From an uncultured Clostridia bacterium (lineage in GTDB: Bacteria > Bacillota > Clostridia > Christensenellales > Borkfalkiaceae), in contig CANRDX010000012.1 of the NCBI GenBank assembly GCA_947629485.1, positions 1 to 43,374 on the forward strand: DNA of 43,374 nucleotides, given 5' to 3'. Under the pieces are notes generated by a model. It had not been told where the DNA came from. It did no database searches and saw only the letters and a program-made list of their open reading frames with translations. Below are positions 34,451 to 43,313 of this stretch, one piece after another (position 1 is the stretch's first letter; every line of letters starts with the position of its first letter). Both the position numbers and the translations under genes were made by a program.

Positions 34451-37400
34451 TCAGTCGTTTGTCTGTGCGTCGACGTTCAAGATCCACGTTCCGTCGTCGT
34501 ACGTCTGATGGCTCCCGTCCTCGTTGAAGAGGAAGGTGATGATGTAGTCGTAGCCGTCGGAGCACGAGACGACGATGGAACCGTCGCCGCGGAATTCCAC
34601 CCCTTCGATCTCGCAGAACAGATAGCCGCCCGTCTCCTGATCGCTGATCGCGAGCGCGACGACATGTTCGACTTCGCCCCCTTCATCGAGGAAGAAGTTC
34701 GCAAATAGCGCGCTCGAATACATGCCCTGCGCGAAGGCGTACTTCGTGACGGTTGCCGCGGTGTATGTTCCTCCTTCGGCGGTAAGCTCCACGAGATACC
34801 CCGCTTGTTCGGCTTCGTCGCCCTCCGCGATGACGCTAAGCGGAAGCATCCACGCCGTGTCGTTATAGCGGTTGACGCCCGAATTGAAGAGCACAACGGG
34901 CGCTTTGACCCCGTTCTTCGTCTCGAAGAGCACGGCGTCGGCGAGCATGCCCTGCGTGAGATCGCTGCTGAACTCGAAGGCGTCGTTGGAGTAGAAATAC
35001 CTGTTCAGCCCGACCGTGTATTCGCCCGAAGCAAGTTCGCTGTACTCGGCGATGAGATAGAGTTCGTAGTACTCGTTCGCCTCGTAGTAGGAGACGGAGT
35101 ACGTTTTCCCTTCCGCCGTGAAGATCGCCATGCGGCGCGCGCCGTTCGTATCCTCCGCCACCGTGAGGATGGCTGCGTCCTCAAAGGTGAGAGCGTGCGC
35201 GGCGGAGCCGGTCGCGTCGAAATCGTAGTAGAGCGTGCCCGAGAGCCGAGGCTCCGTGAGCTTGATGGGGCCGAAGCCGATATACGACTCGGTGAGGGTG
35301 CTGATATCGCCGCTCCCGCCCACAAGAGCATTGGCAAAGTCGCTGTAATCGGTGCGCACGGCTTTGATCGCGCCGCCCTCCGCGGTGAAAGAGTTCTCCG
35401 CGTCCGCACGGCCGAAGCGGAAGTCGAGCGCGATGGGATAGTAGTCGTAGTTTTCCGAATAGAGCGCCGCGCCCTCCCTGTTGGTATTGAGAAGGTCGGG
35501 ATCGGGATAGCGGTTGGTAAAGCCCATGACGAATCTTCCCACGCCCGAAACTTCGAGCGTCGCCGTCACCGAACCGAACACGGGATCGGGCCGCTCGCCG
35601 AGCGTGAAGGAGAGCGTGGCATGAAGATCTTCGTACCCCTCCTCGCCGATCGCGATGACGCCTTCGACGCGCACGCTGCGCGAGCCGTCCCAGAGATAAT
35701 AGGTCTCGCCGTTGTAGCGGTATTCCTCTCCCGCGGGGACGTCAAGCTTCGTCTTGCGGTAGCCCCCGTCCGCCATGAGATAGACGTAGATCTTGTTCCC
35801 CTTGACAAAGTAGGGGCCGGAGTTGTTGTTGAGGTAGGCGAACTGCGCGCCGAAGTACACCGCCTTGAAGTCGGGCGCATAGTAGATGTCGTCGAGATAT
35901 TCGACGGTGGAGAAGGTGTGCGCCTCACCGTCGTAGTTGAAGTAGATCTCGGAATAATCGGTGAAGCGGATCATGGCAAAGTGTTCGGACTCGTCGATGA
36001 ATTCCACAAAGACGTTCTTGCCCGCGCTGCCGTCCGCGCCGTAGTAGACGCCGCCGTCGTATCCGTCGAGACGGAGCACGCTGCCGTCGTTCCCGACGAA
36101 GAGACCCTGCGCGCCGTCGTTGAGAATGACGCAGTTCCCGAGCGAATCGAAGGTGACCGTGAAGCGGAAGGGAATGCTGTTTACCGTAAAGACGATCTCG
36201 TATTCCCCCCTTTCCGCCGTCTCGGAGTAGCTCCCCGCAGGGCGCCCGCCGATCGTGATCGTGCCCGTTCCGCTGAACGTCAGATCGTACCCGTCCATCG
36301 ACGTCTCGATATAGTGCACGCCGTAGGCGCCGTCTAACTTCGTGAGGAGCACGCCGCTCGTTTGGAAGGCCGTCGTCCCCTCGTCTGTCACGAGATAGAC
36401 CGTCGTTCCGCCCGCCGCGGAATAGATGCCGTAGAGGGCGCCGCCCGCCGCGTCGGTATAGACCGCCGTGCCGAACCCGTCCGTTTCGAGGGTGCTGCCG
36501 TCCGCCGCGGTGTATTTTTTCGCACCGCTCTCGCTCCCGCGGAACCAAACGGTGACGGGAACGGTCTCATAGATATCCTGATAGATGTAATCGCGCGTGG
36601 TGAAGCGGAAAAGTTCGACGCCGCCCTCGGAATCGAAGGCATAGACGATCTCGCCGAGCGAGGAGACGCCCGCCTCGCGGTATGTGCCTGCATGGAAAAC
36701 GGTGTAGGAACCCGCCGCGTTGTCGTCGGTGTAGTAGCCCGCTTCGCCGTTGGCGCGAAGAAGGAGGGTGACCTGCGTGAGCATTTCGCCGTTCTCGAAG
36801 GGATAGAGGGAGACGTCGGCGCCGCCCAAGACGGTGAAGGCGGAGTATCCGCCCAGCGCGTCGAGTTGGACCTTGACGTAGAGGGAGAGCGTTCCGACCG
36901 CGGGATCGTAGTAGACAAAGGAACCCGAGATGCCGCCGAACGCGTCGTCGGAGACGGAGAGATACCCTTCAAACACATTCCCCTCGGGCGTGACATAGAG
37001 GGAGCCGAACGCGACGCCGCTCAATTCGCGGTAGTAGATCGTCCCATCCCCGCCGCCGTCGAGCACGGTAAAGACGGAATTGCCGTCGATGGAGAGAAGA
37101 TAGTAGACGTCGCGGAGAAGATAGGAACTATCGGGCACGACGCTGCGAAGGAAGGTGAAGGTCTCCGCCTCCGCGGTCGGGATCCCCGCGCACTTTGCCG
37201 CGTCCTGCCATACGGCGACATAGGTCGCCACAAGAAGGCTCGAAGTCTCCTCTTCGGTGTAGTAACCGCGGGAGATGCAGACGGAGCCGCCGCTCTCGGG
37301 GAGCCAAAGCTCCGCCTTTCTGCCGAGCGTCTTGTTGTCCGCGTCGGTATATTCCTCGTCCAAGAGCACGAGGGCGGGCGCATAGAAGCCGCCGTCGCGC

Positions 37401-39247
37401 AGTTCCAAATACTCCGCGCCTTCGGGCCGGATCGCCTCGATCGTGACGTCGTTCGCGCCCGAACCGAACACGAAGCGGAAGAAGAATTCCTGCGCGACGC
37501 CGCCCTCCGACGATAGCTGTGCCGCGATCGCCGTGCCGTAGCGGGAGGTCGCGTAGAGGGTGTACGCCCCCTGCCAAGTATGCCCTTCGCCGTCGGTGTA
37601 CGTCAGACTGTCGGGGAAGCTCCCGAAGCCGTCGAGGACAAAGGTCTCCCCTTCTCCGTTCGAGAAGGTGCCGTAGAGATAGTTCGGAATGACGAAGCCG
37701 TATTCCCCGCTTGCAAGGGGCGTGAGATAGAAGGGGAAGCGCATGGCGTCGCCCGTAGGCTCTTCATTCGCGTCTGTCGCATAGATCACCCCTTCCATTT
37801 TGATGATGAAATTGCCCGCGTTCTCATACGCCTGTACGGGGACGTAGGAACCGACATAGTAACGAAGGTCGCCGTCGAGATAGGCGAGGCCGCCGAAGCC
37901 GTCGAGTTCGAGCATGCCGCTCCCCTCCCAGCCCGAGCCGCCGTCTACCGTGACGAACTGATAGAACGTGCCCGACTCGTTGTAGCCCGAGTTGGCGCAG
38001 AACACGGGGCGGGAGACGCCGTCCGCCGCGGTGTAGGTATCGAGGTAGAAATAGAAGGCGAACAGTCCGTCGTCGGAAGCAAAGTAGTAGACGCCGTCCG
38101 TTCGGCGCACGTAGCCCTGCGCCGTGCCCGCTTCCACCGCTTCGACGGCGGGGTGAGTGTATTCCGCCGAGCCGAATTCGTCGATCTTCAACACGATGGT
38201 CTCATCTAAACGCTCGTCGGGATCGGGCGAGGAGAAGAAATCGGCGGGAAGATAGGGATCCAAATAGAAATAGGAGCCTGCGAGATCGCGTTCGGCATAG
38301 GCATAGACGTTTCCGAATACCTTGCCCTCCAAGACGTTCCCCCCCACCGTCACGGTGAACGTACCCTCTTCGGCGTCGTACTCCCCTTCAAAATCGTAGC
38401 CCCCGCGCACGAGGATCGCCTTGCCCTCTTCGAGCTTGGGAAGGAAGAGGAGATCGGAGCCGCTGTAACGGTTGCGAAGCGCCACGTCCCACACCGCAAA
38501 GAGGCGGAGATTGGAGGAGATCGAGGGGATATTATCGCCCGGGAGATAGTCTATTTCGCCGTTCTCGCTCGACGACCAGCCCAAGAAGCGGTGATCTTCG
38601 GGGACGTTGAAGCCGCAGTCCGAAACGGGGACGCTGCTTTCGTACAGACCCTCGCCCGCGGGCATAGAACCCGCGTTTTCAAGCCCGTTGGCGTCGTAAG
38701 AGACATAATAGGTGCGCCGCGCGAGATAGATCTCGAACGTCTCGTTCAGATTGAGACGGTCGACCGTCGTTTTGGAGCGGGCGCCGTCTACGAGGTAGTG
38801 CTGCGGAACTTCGACGTCGGGCGTGCAGCTTTCCAAATAGAAGCCCGTGCCCGTGGCGGTATCGCCGCGGTCGAAAGCGCCGCTTGCATTCTGCACCCAA
38901 AAATTGACGGTGTACGAGACGGTGTATCGCGCTTTCAGCGTGAGCGCGCTCTCGGGCATGGTATCGCCCTCGCCGACGCGCACGTTGGAATCGGCGCGGT
39001 ACCAACCGTCGAAGGTCACCCCTGCTTGCGTGGTGACGTCGATATCTTTCAAAAAGTCCGAAAGGCGCGCGCCCGCCTCCAATTCGTACTCGGTTTCAGA
39101 AAGCGAGCCGCCCTCTCCCGCGTCGAGGAAGAGGGAGACTTTTTCGCCGCCCCCGCCGCACGCCGCAACGAGCGCGAGCGCACAGGAAGCGATCGCCCCG
39201 AGAAGGAACGTAAGCCACAGTTTTTTGAATTTCTTTAATCGATCCAT
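34451..39247 (-). CDS. Large repeat lipoprotein, 1598 residues
   Basis: A lipoprotein with lipobox VAAC (Cys30) and a following Gly-rich stretch. Residues about 35-110 and about 185-260 resemble Listeria-Bacteroides (InlB B-type) repeats: YDANG..., FLGWSS..., LRLFAVWD. From about 270 to 1560 there are many units of a motif like LDGFG-x-x-x-Y-x-D-x-x-G with a following YxGxY strand (for example LDGFGGLAYLDG and ETDGFGTAVYTDAAGG), each about 80-100 residues and rich in Tyr, Gly and Asp. There is no enzyme motif. ATG is preceded by AAAGGAG. It lies 41 bases after the redoxin gene in the same direction. A display or binding role on the cell surface is inferred. Confidence 0.8.
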   Translation of the reverse strand: MDRLKKFKKLWLTFLLGAIASCALALVAACGGGGEKVSLFLDAGEGGSLSETEYELEAGARLSDFLKDIDVTTQAGVTFDGWYRADSNVRVGEGDTMPESALTLKARYTVSYTVNFWVQNASGAFDRGDTATGTGFYLESCTPDVEVPQHYLVDGARSKTTVDRLNLNETFEIYLARRTYYVSYDANGLENAGSMPAGEGLYESSVPVSDCGFNVPEDHRFLGWSSSENGEIDYLPGDNIPSISSNLRLFAVWDVALRNRYSGSDLLFLPKLEEGKAILVRGGYDFEGEYDAEEGTFTVTVGGNVLEGKVFGNVYAYAERDLAGSYFYLDPYLPADFFSSPDPDERLDETIVLKIDEFGSAEYTHPAVEAVEAGTAQGYVRRTDGVYYFASDDGLFAFYFYLDTYTAADGVSRPVFCANSGYNESGTFYQFVTVDGGSGWEGSGMLELDGFGGLAYLDGDLRYYVGSYVPVQAYENAGNFIIKMEGVIYATDANEEPTGDAMRFPFYLTPLASGEYGFVIPNYLYGTFSNGEGETFVLDGFGSFPDSLTYTDGEGHTWQGAYTLYATSRYGTAIAAQLSSEGGVAQEFFFRFVFGSGANDVTIEAIRPEGAEYLELRDGGFYAPALVLLDEEYTDADNKTLGRKAELWLPESGGSVCISRGYYTEEETSSLLVATYVAVWQDAAKCAGIPTAEAETFTFLRSVVPDSSYLLRDVYYLLSIDGNSVFTVLDGGGDGTIYYRELSGVAFGSLYVTPEGNVFEGYLSVSDDAFGGISGSFVYYDPAVGTLSLYVKVQLDALGGYSAFTVLGGADVSLYPFENGEMLTQVTLLLRANGEAGYYTDDNAAGSYTVFHAGTYREAGVSSLGEIVYAFDSEGGVELFRFTTRDYIYQDIYETVPVTVWFRGSESGAKKYTAADGSTLETDGFGTAVYTDAAGGALYGIYSAAGGTTVYLVTDEGTTAFQTSGVLLTKLDGAYGVHYIETSMDGYDLTFSGTGTITIGGRPAGSYSETAERGEYEIVFTVNSIPFRFTVTFDSLGNCVILNDGAQGLFVGNDGSVLRLDGYDGGVYYGADGSAGKNVFVEFIDESEHFAMIRFTDYSEIYFNYDGEAHTFSTVEYLDDIYYAPDFKAVYFGAQFAYLNNNSGPYFVKGNKIYVYLMADGGYRKTKLDVPAGEEYRYNGETYYLWDGSRSVRVEGVIAIGEEGYEDLHATLSFTLGERPDPVFGSVTATLEVSGVGRFVMGFTNRYPDPDLLNTNREGAALYSENYDYYPIALDFRFGRADAENSFTAEGGAIKAVRTDYSDFANALVGGSGDISTLTESYIGFGPIKLTEPRLSGTLYYDFDATGSAAHALTFEDAAILTVAEDTNGARRMAIFTAEGKTYSVSYYEANEYYELYLIAEYSELASGEYTVGLNRYFYSNDAFEFSSDLTQGMLADAVLFETKNGVKAPVVLFNSGVNRYNDTAWMLPLSVIAEGDEAEQAGYLVELTAEGGTYTAATVTKYAFAQGMYSSALFANFFLDEGGEVEHVVALAISDQETGGYLFCEIEGVEFRGDGSIVVSCSDGYDYIITFLFNEDGSHQTYDDGTWILNVDAQTND

Positions 39248-39288
39248 AAGATTCTCCTTTTATGTTATGAGGATCTGCATGCAACTTA

Positions 39289-40935
39289 TCAAAGTTGCGG
39301 CTTGCGCCGATAGGGAAGCGCATACGTCGATGCGCCGCTTGCGGGAAGATAGCGCTCGAACAGCTCCTTGAAGAGGCGCTCGGCATGATATTCCCCGTCG
39401 TCGCCGCGCTCCACAAGCGCGTTCATGTGCAGGAAGCTCACCGCCCCTTCGCCGTCGATCACGACGGTCGTCGGATATCCGCGGGTGCCCGTGCCGCCCA
39501 CGTTCATATCGAAGTAGCGATAGAAGCTATCGTCTTTTACGACGGGGAACGTGAGGCGGTGCGCATTGACATAACTGCGGATCTGCGCCGCCGATTCGCC
39601 CATAGGGTCGATCGCGATGACTGCGATATCGCTCTTGTAGAGCTGATACGCCGCTTCGAGACCGGGGAATTCCACTTCGCACCAGGTGCAGCCCGTGTAC
39701 CAGAAGTTGAGGACGACGGCGCTCTTCGTTTCGAGCAATTCGCTGAGCGTGAGCGTTTCTCCGTCGATCGTCGTGAGGGTGAAATCATACATCGCCGAGC
39801 CGACGGAATAGCCGCGGAAGGCTGCGGGCGGCGCGGACGGGATCACGGAAGCCGTGAGCGGGATGACGCAATTCATGGTACCCATGTCTACGGTATAGCT
39901 CTCCTGCGCGGTGTATCCGGGCGGGCAATCTTCCACAGTGACCGTGTAGTTTGCGGGTACGAGTTCCATCTTGACGAGACCGCCCTTTACCTTGCCGCGC
40001 CCCATTTCGGCGCCGCTTGCGTCCCTGACGACGATCGTGACGTCGGAGACGTTCAACTTTTCGCCGTTGTTGCGCACGAGACGGAACACATATTCGGTGG
40101 GCACGTCTTCTTCAAGTTTGGGGATCGCCGTCACGTCGCGCGTTTCGTCGCACCGCGTGCAGTGAACGGATTTGGAACCCGATGCCGCGAAGGTGGGCAC
40201 TTCGTCGATGGTGAACTCCGTCTCCCAATCGTGGCCGAGCGGCTCGATGGGAAGTTCGCCCTCTTCGCCGCACCGCTTGCAGGTCATCAGCGCCGTGCCC
40301 TCCCCCGTGCAGGTGGGTTCCGCAACGACCGCGCTGTTCTCCGTATCCCAATCGTGCCCGAGCGCTTCAACGTCGAGCTGTCCGCTCTCGCCGCACCGCT
40401 TGCAGATGGCATTGATCAGCCCCGCCTCCGTGCAGGTAGGCTCCCGCCCTTCAACGTAGCCGAGCGTGCCCCAATTATGGCCGAGGGGTTCGATCTCCTG
40501 CGTTTCCGTCGCCGTGCAGCGGCTGCAACGGACGGTGCGGCTCCCCGCTTCGGTGCAGTTCGCCTCTTTTTCGACGGAGACCGTCACCCACGCGTGCCCG
40601 AGGGAGGCGATCGGGATCTCCTCCCTTTTGCCGCAGCCCGTTCTCCGACAGGTGCGCACGGAAAGCCCCGGCTTCTCGCACGAGGCGGGCGTTTCCGTCA
40701 CGGGATCGCCGAAGTCGTGCCCGAGCATGTCGGTTTGGCGCGTAGTCTCTTCGCCGCACACTTCGCAGACGCCCTTCTGCACCCCTTGCGTCGTGCAAGC
40801 CGGGGCGGTGACGTCTTCCCATTTATATTGATGCTCGTGGTCTGCAACGTCTGCCTCTCCGCAGGCGGCAATGCCCGCGCACGCCGCGATCGCCGCAAGC
40901 GCGCCGAGAAGCAGCCCGATCTTTATCTTTTTCAT
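39289..40935 (-). CDS. Lipoprotein with six Cys repeats fused to a TlpA-like redoxin
   Basis: A 548-residue lipoprotein with lipobox IAAC (Cys25; Cys19 is an alternative). Residues about 30-275 hold six units of about 42 residues, each with A/P-x-C-T-x-x-G and C-x-x-C, five separated by LGHxW/F. About 280-370 is a beta-sandwich linker. About 375-540 is a thioredoxin-fold domain with WYTGCTWCEVEFP; the active cysteines are Cys416 and Cys419, and a cis-Pro is in RGYPTTVVID. It would exchange disulfides outside the membrane. The ATG at 40935 follows GGAGG; the open frame goes 8 codons further without a signal. The Cys repeats could bind zinc or be redox partners. It heads the operon with the 1598-residue lipoprotein. 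Confidence 0.85.
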   Translation of the reverse strand: MKKIKIGLLLGALAAIAACAGIAACGEADVADHEHQYKWEDVTAPACTTQGVQKGVCEVCGEETTRQTDMLGHDFGDPVTETPASCEKPGLSVRTCRRTGCGKREEIPIASLGHAWVTVSVEKEANCTEAGSRTVRCSRCTATETQEIEPLGHNWGTLGYVEGREPTCTEAGLINAICKRCGESGQLDVEALGHDWDTENSAVVAEPTCTGEGTALMTCKRCGEEGELPIEPLGHDWETEFTIDEVPTFAASGSKSVHCTRCDETRDVTAIPKLEEDVPTEYVFRLVRNNGEKLNVSDVTIVVRDASGAEMGRGKVKGGLVKMELVPANYTVTVEDCPPGYTAQESYTVDMGTMNCVIPLTASVIPSAPPAAFRGYSVGSAMYDFTLTTIDGETLTLSELLETKSAVVLNFWYTGCTWCEVEFPGLEAAYQLYKSDIAVIAIDPMGESAAQIRSYVNAHRLTFPVVKDDSFYRYFDMNVGGTGTRGYPTTVVIDGEGAVSFLHMNALVERGDDGEYHAERLFKELFERYLPASGASTYALPYRRKPQL

Positions 40936-41016
40936 AATACCTCCGCGAAAGCAAATCAAGATTGAATATATACAAATCGATTCACATTATATAAATAATT
41001 TCTTTAATTTATTATT

Positions 41017-41046
41017 ATATTACCATTTTATATCATTTCATGTCAA
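41017..41046 (-). promoter_or_regulatory. Sigma-A promoter of the redoxin-lipoprotein operon
   Basis: On the minus strand, a consensus -35 TTGACA (41041-41046) and -10 TAATAT (41017-41022) are 18 bases apart. The start near 41010 leaves an AT-rich leader of about 75 bases. The region 40960-41040 contains no gene. Confidence 0.65.
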
Positions 41047-41163
41047 GTCAGAGACGGGCGCATTTTGAAATTTCACACGAAATTTACAATATGCGGCCTG
41101 AAACGAAGCGCGGAGGGCTTTCAAAAAAGATTGGGCAAAATTTCTTTTTTTCATGGAAATCGG

Positions 41164-41192
41164 TTGCAATTTGCGGGAAATTCGTGTAAAAT
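41164..41192 (+). promoter_or_regulatory. Sigma-A promoter of tRNA-Ser
   Basis: -35 TTGCAA (41164-41169) and -10 TAAAAT (41187-41192) are 17 bases apart, ending 10 bases before the tRNA. Confidence 0.75.
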
Positions 41193-41202
41193 AAGAGAGC
41201 TT

Positions 41203-41293
41203 GCAGAGTTGTCCGAGTGGCTTAAGGAGCACGATTGGAAATCGTGTGTAGGTCAAAAGCTTACCCGGGGTTCAAATCCCCGACTCTGCGCCA
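41203..41293 (+). tRNA. tRNA-Ser (anticodon GGA)
   Basis: A 91-base tRNA with a perfect 7-base acceptor stem (41203-41209 with 41283-41289), a discriminator G, and an encoded CCA end. The anticodon stem is CACGA/TCGTG (41230-41234 and 41242-41246) with loop TTGGAAA; GGA at 41237-41239 reads UCC and UCU. The long variable arm is typical of class II Ser tRNAs, and GGTTCAAATCC is the T-arm. The integrase gene starts a mobile element immediately downstream, so the 3' half is the likely attachment site. Confidence 0.97.
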
Positions 41294-41336
41294 GGGGCAA
41301 AAATCGTGATTTTTTCTCGGTTTTTGCCCCTTTTAT
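41294..41336 (+). terminator. Terminator after tRNA-Ser
   Basis: GGGGCAAAAA (41294-41303) pairs with TTTTTGCCCC (41321-41330) and TTTTAT follows. The stem starts on the base after CCA. Confidence 0.8.
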
Positions 41337-41365
41337 ATTGTCATGACATGACACTTTTCCTCAAT

Positions 41366-41388
41366 TTTTGGGTACGATTTTGGGTACG
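41366..41388. repeat. Two 11-base direct repeats beside the integrase stop
   Basis: TTTTGGGTACG occurs at 41366-41376 and 41378-41388, a 12-base period, immediately past the integrase stop and toward the tRNA. This is where arm-type binding sites of tyrosine recombinases may lie. The role is inferred only. Confidence 0.6.
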
Positions 41389-41390
41389 GT

Positions 41391-42692
41391 TTAAGATAAA
41401 CCGTTTAGAAATTCTTCGATCATTTTCATAATTTTCGCTTTCCTTTCGCGCATAATAGCGAGCTTCTCTTGGTCGGACAGATCTCCGCGCAGAAACAAAC
41501 CTTTATCAAGCTGCTCCGGGTGGGTATATCGCCCGAGCGTCGTATTGATATTCGAATGCCCCATGATGAGCGAAACAGTCTTGGGGTCTAGCTTATCGAT
41601 ACAGATCTGCAATGTCCCGAAAGTATGGCGGAGATCGTGCAGTTTATGCTTTTCGGTTATTCTTCGGAACCCGGCGTCAACAGTCTCTTTACTCATCAAA
41701 AAGAAACGATCGTTCCGAGGAACGATCAGAGCAAGAAGTTTCTCCACCAAAGGATATAGCGGAATATCCCGATCTGAGCCGCCCGTCTTTGTCCCGGGCA
41801 AATGCAAGAGCTTTGCACGGAAATTGACATCGCTTATACGAAGATCGAGAGCTTCGCACCGTCGGGCGCCCGTCAGAAAGACGAAAATATAGTACAATTT
41901 CAAAAGCAGCTTCACGCGCTGCGAAGCAAAAAGCGTTTGGAAGAAATCCTCTTGCTCCAAAAAAGAAAGCGCCGTCCCCTCTTCGCCCGTATGCTTCACA
42001 GGATCCAGAGCGGCAAGAGGATTGACTTTCACCACGGAAAGCGCAGCCGCGCGCTGGAACATATTATTCAACAGCCCCTTGATAAGTTGACGTTTTCGCG
42101 TCGAGGGAATAGAGTAGATAAATTCCTCGATCATAGCGGGCGTATAAGAATCCATGCGCTTATCAAACCCGCTTTTTACGATAAAGCTGAAATTGTACGA
42201 TATGCCTTTCAGAGTGCTCTCAACCCGATTTTGATTCTTTTTGTAAGGCAAATATTTCTCCTCGAAGAATTCAGAAAGCAACGGTGCGCCGATCCGCTTT
42301 GGTCGCGATCGATCTCGCACGCGCAAAAGGCCAATTTTATCTCGTAACTTCTTTTCAAGCTCCTCCTTCGAACGCCCGTAAATGGATCCGATCTGAGCGG
42401 ATCTAAATTCCAAAAGCCCGTTGCTCCGTTCACGCAGCGAACCTTTTACATCGAGCTTCACAAGCACAGCCTTTACCTCCTCGATCAGGCTTCTATGCAA
42501 TACTTGTTTTTTGCCCGGCGTACCCGTTTTTTTTGTAAATGGAAGATAGATAATGCCGTCGTCGGTTTCGGCGCTCTCAATTTGCAGTTCGCGCCGATCC
42601 GCGCGCCCTTGAACAAGCCCGATGATCCCTGCAACGCGTTCGAGCGCAGAAATCATCTCGGCAACCTCTTCCTCAGTGATCCTGATATCCAT
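41391..42692 (-). CDS. Tyrosine recombinase / integrase
   Basis: A 433-residue phage-type integrase. All catalytic residues are present: Arg277 in TGARRCEAL, Lys302 in TKTGGSDRD, His352 and Arg355 in HDLRHTFG, His379 in GHSNI and Tyr389 in LGRYTH. A small arm-binding segment (GRSKEELEKKL, about residues 110-120) and a core-binding domain (about 145-235) precede the catalytic domain. The first 95 or so residues are an extra region not usual in short integrases. I use the ATG at 42692 with AGGAGG upstream, because the next ATG (42719) lies in the -10 box. The gene points at tRNA-Ser, so it most likely inserts its element into the tRNA 3' end. The element extends to the right of the window. Confidence 0.95.
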   Translation of the reverse strand: MDIRITEEEVAEMISALERVAGIIGLVQGRADRRELQIESAETDDGIIYLPFTKKTGTPGKKQVLHRSLIEEVKAVLVKLDVKGSLRERSNGLLEFRSAQIGSIYGRSKEELEKKLRDKIGLLRVRDRSRPKRIGAPLLSEFFEEKYLPYKKNQNRVESTLKGISYNFSFIVKSGFDKRMDSYTPAMIEEFIYSIPSTRKRQLIKGLLNNMFQRAAALSVVKVNPLAALDPVKHTGEEGTALSFLEQEDFFQTLFASQRVKLLLKLYYIFVFLTGARRCEALDLRISDVNFRAKLLHLPGTKTGGSDRDIPLYPLVEKLLALIVPRNDRFFLMSKETVDAGFRRITEKHKLHDLRHTFGTLQICIDKLDPKTVSLIMGHSNINTTLGRYTHPEQLDKGLFLRGDLSDQEKLAIMRERKAKIMKMIEEFLNGLS

Positions 42693-42717
42693 TGCGCCCC
42701 CCTCCTGTGGGGAGCGC

Positions 42718-42746
42718 ATGATATCAAAAATTTAACTTTTCTTCAA
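42718..42746 (-). promoter_or_regulatory. Promoter of the integrase gene
   Basis: On the minus strand, -35 TTGAAG (42741-42746) and -10 TATCAT (42718-42723) are 17 bases apart, with the start near 42711 and the ATG at 42692. Confidence 0.6.
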
Positions 42747-42809
42747 CCGATTTCTACATGAGTTTATTCAAAAGCCCTATTGAAAGGCTCAGCAGGGACG
42801 ATTGAGATC

Positions 42810-43178
42810 TCAACCGTCTGATTTCCGCGCTCGGGAAGAGATCCCCAAAATCCCCTCTCCGTATGCCGTAAAACGCGCCCGCTCGATCACCGACATCTGA
42901 CGATAAAGCTGTAAAAGCATAAGCTCATCGTCGGTGAGTGTGGACGGAGAAGCCGCTGTTCGATAGGGAGCAATCGAAGCTTCGAGCAAGGCGTCGTATG
43001 TCACGCCATTATATGCCCTCTCCGCAATTTTTTTCAAGAACTGCGGCGAAGGCGTATGCTTACCCTGCATGATATGCGAAAGTGTAGCAGAGCTAACGCC
43101 ACAATGTAGAGCAAATTGATTTTGAGAGCGATCGCCTTGTGCAAGTTTCAAGAGGCGCACCAACGAAGTGTTTACCAT
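42810..43178 (-). CDS. XRE-family transcriptional repressor
   Basis: A 122-residue DNA-binding protein. An XRE-type helix-turn-helix spans about residues 5-60: RSQNQFALHCGVSSATLSHIM is the turn and recognition helix region, followed by GKHTPSPQFLKKIAE. The C-terminal half (about 80-120) is helical and may dimerise. Such genes next to an integrase are normally the regulator of a prophage or conjugative element. The ribosome binding site is GGGGGTG. The gene faces away from a divergent gene at 43314, and the space between has repeated motifs that could be its operators. Confidence 0.88.
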   Translation of the reverse strand: MVNTSLVRLLKLAQGDRSQNQFALHCGVSSATLSHIMQGKHTPSPQFLKKIAERAYNGVTYDALLEASIAPYRTAASPSTLTDDELMLLQLYRQMSVIERARFTAYGEGILGISSRARKSDG

Positions 43179-43204
43179 TTGTTAACACCCCCTATTTCAA
43201 TGGT

Positions 43205-43286
43205 AGCAAAATTTTTAGCAAAAGAGCAAAATTTTTTACTTAAACTGTTGACAAATTGTAAATGAGCATGATAAACTGTTTATAAT
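43205..43286. promoter_or_regulatory. Divergent control region with direct repeats
   Basis: AGCAAAATTTTT is repeated at 43205-43216 and 43225-43236, close to the XRE gene. TAAACTGTT is repeated at 43241-43249 and 43272-43280, 31 bases apart or about three helical turns. The second pair overlaps or flanks TTGACA (43248-43253) and TATAAT (43281-43286); spacing between these two is 27 bases, so the exact promoter is unclear. The repeats are candidate operators for the XRE protein. Confidence 0.5.
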
Positions 43287-43313
43287 TTCTAAATGGCAAG
43301 GGAGATCTTCCAT

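Noticed and set aside
39295-40965. Plus-strand open frame of 556 codons
   Set aside because: It is antisense to the redoxin gene and lacks a start signal; CxxC and lipobox motifs support the minus strand.
42802-42813. 12-base palindrome at the XRE stop codon
   Set aside because: Short and overlapping the coding end, with no T-run; may be chance.
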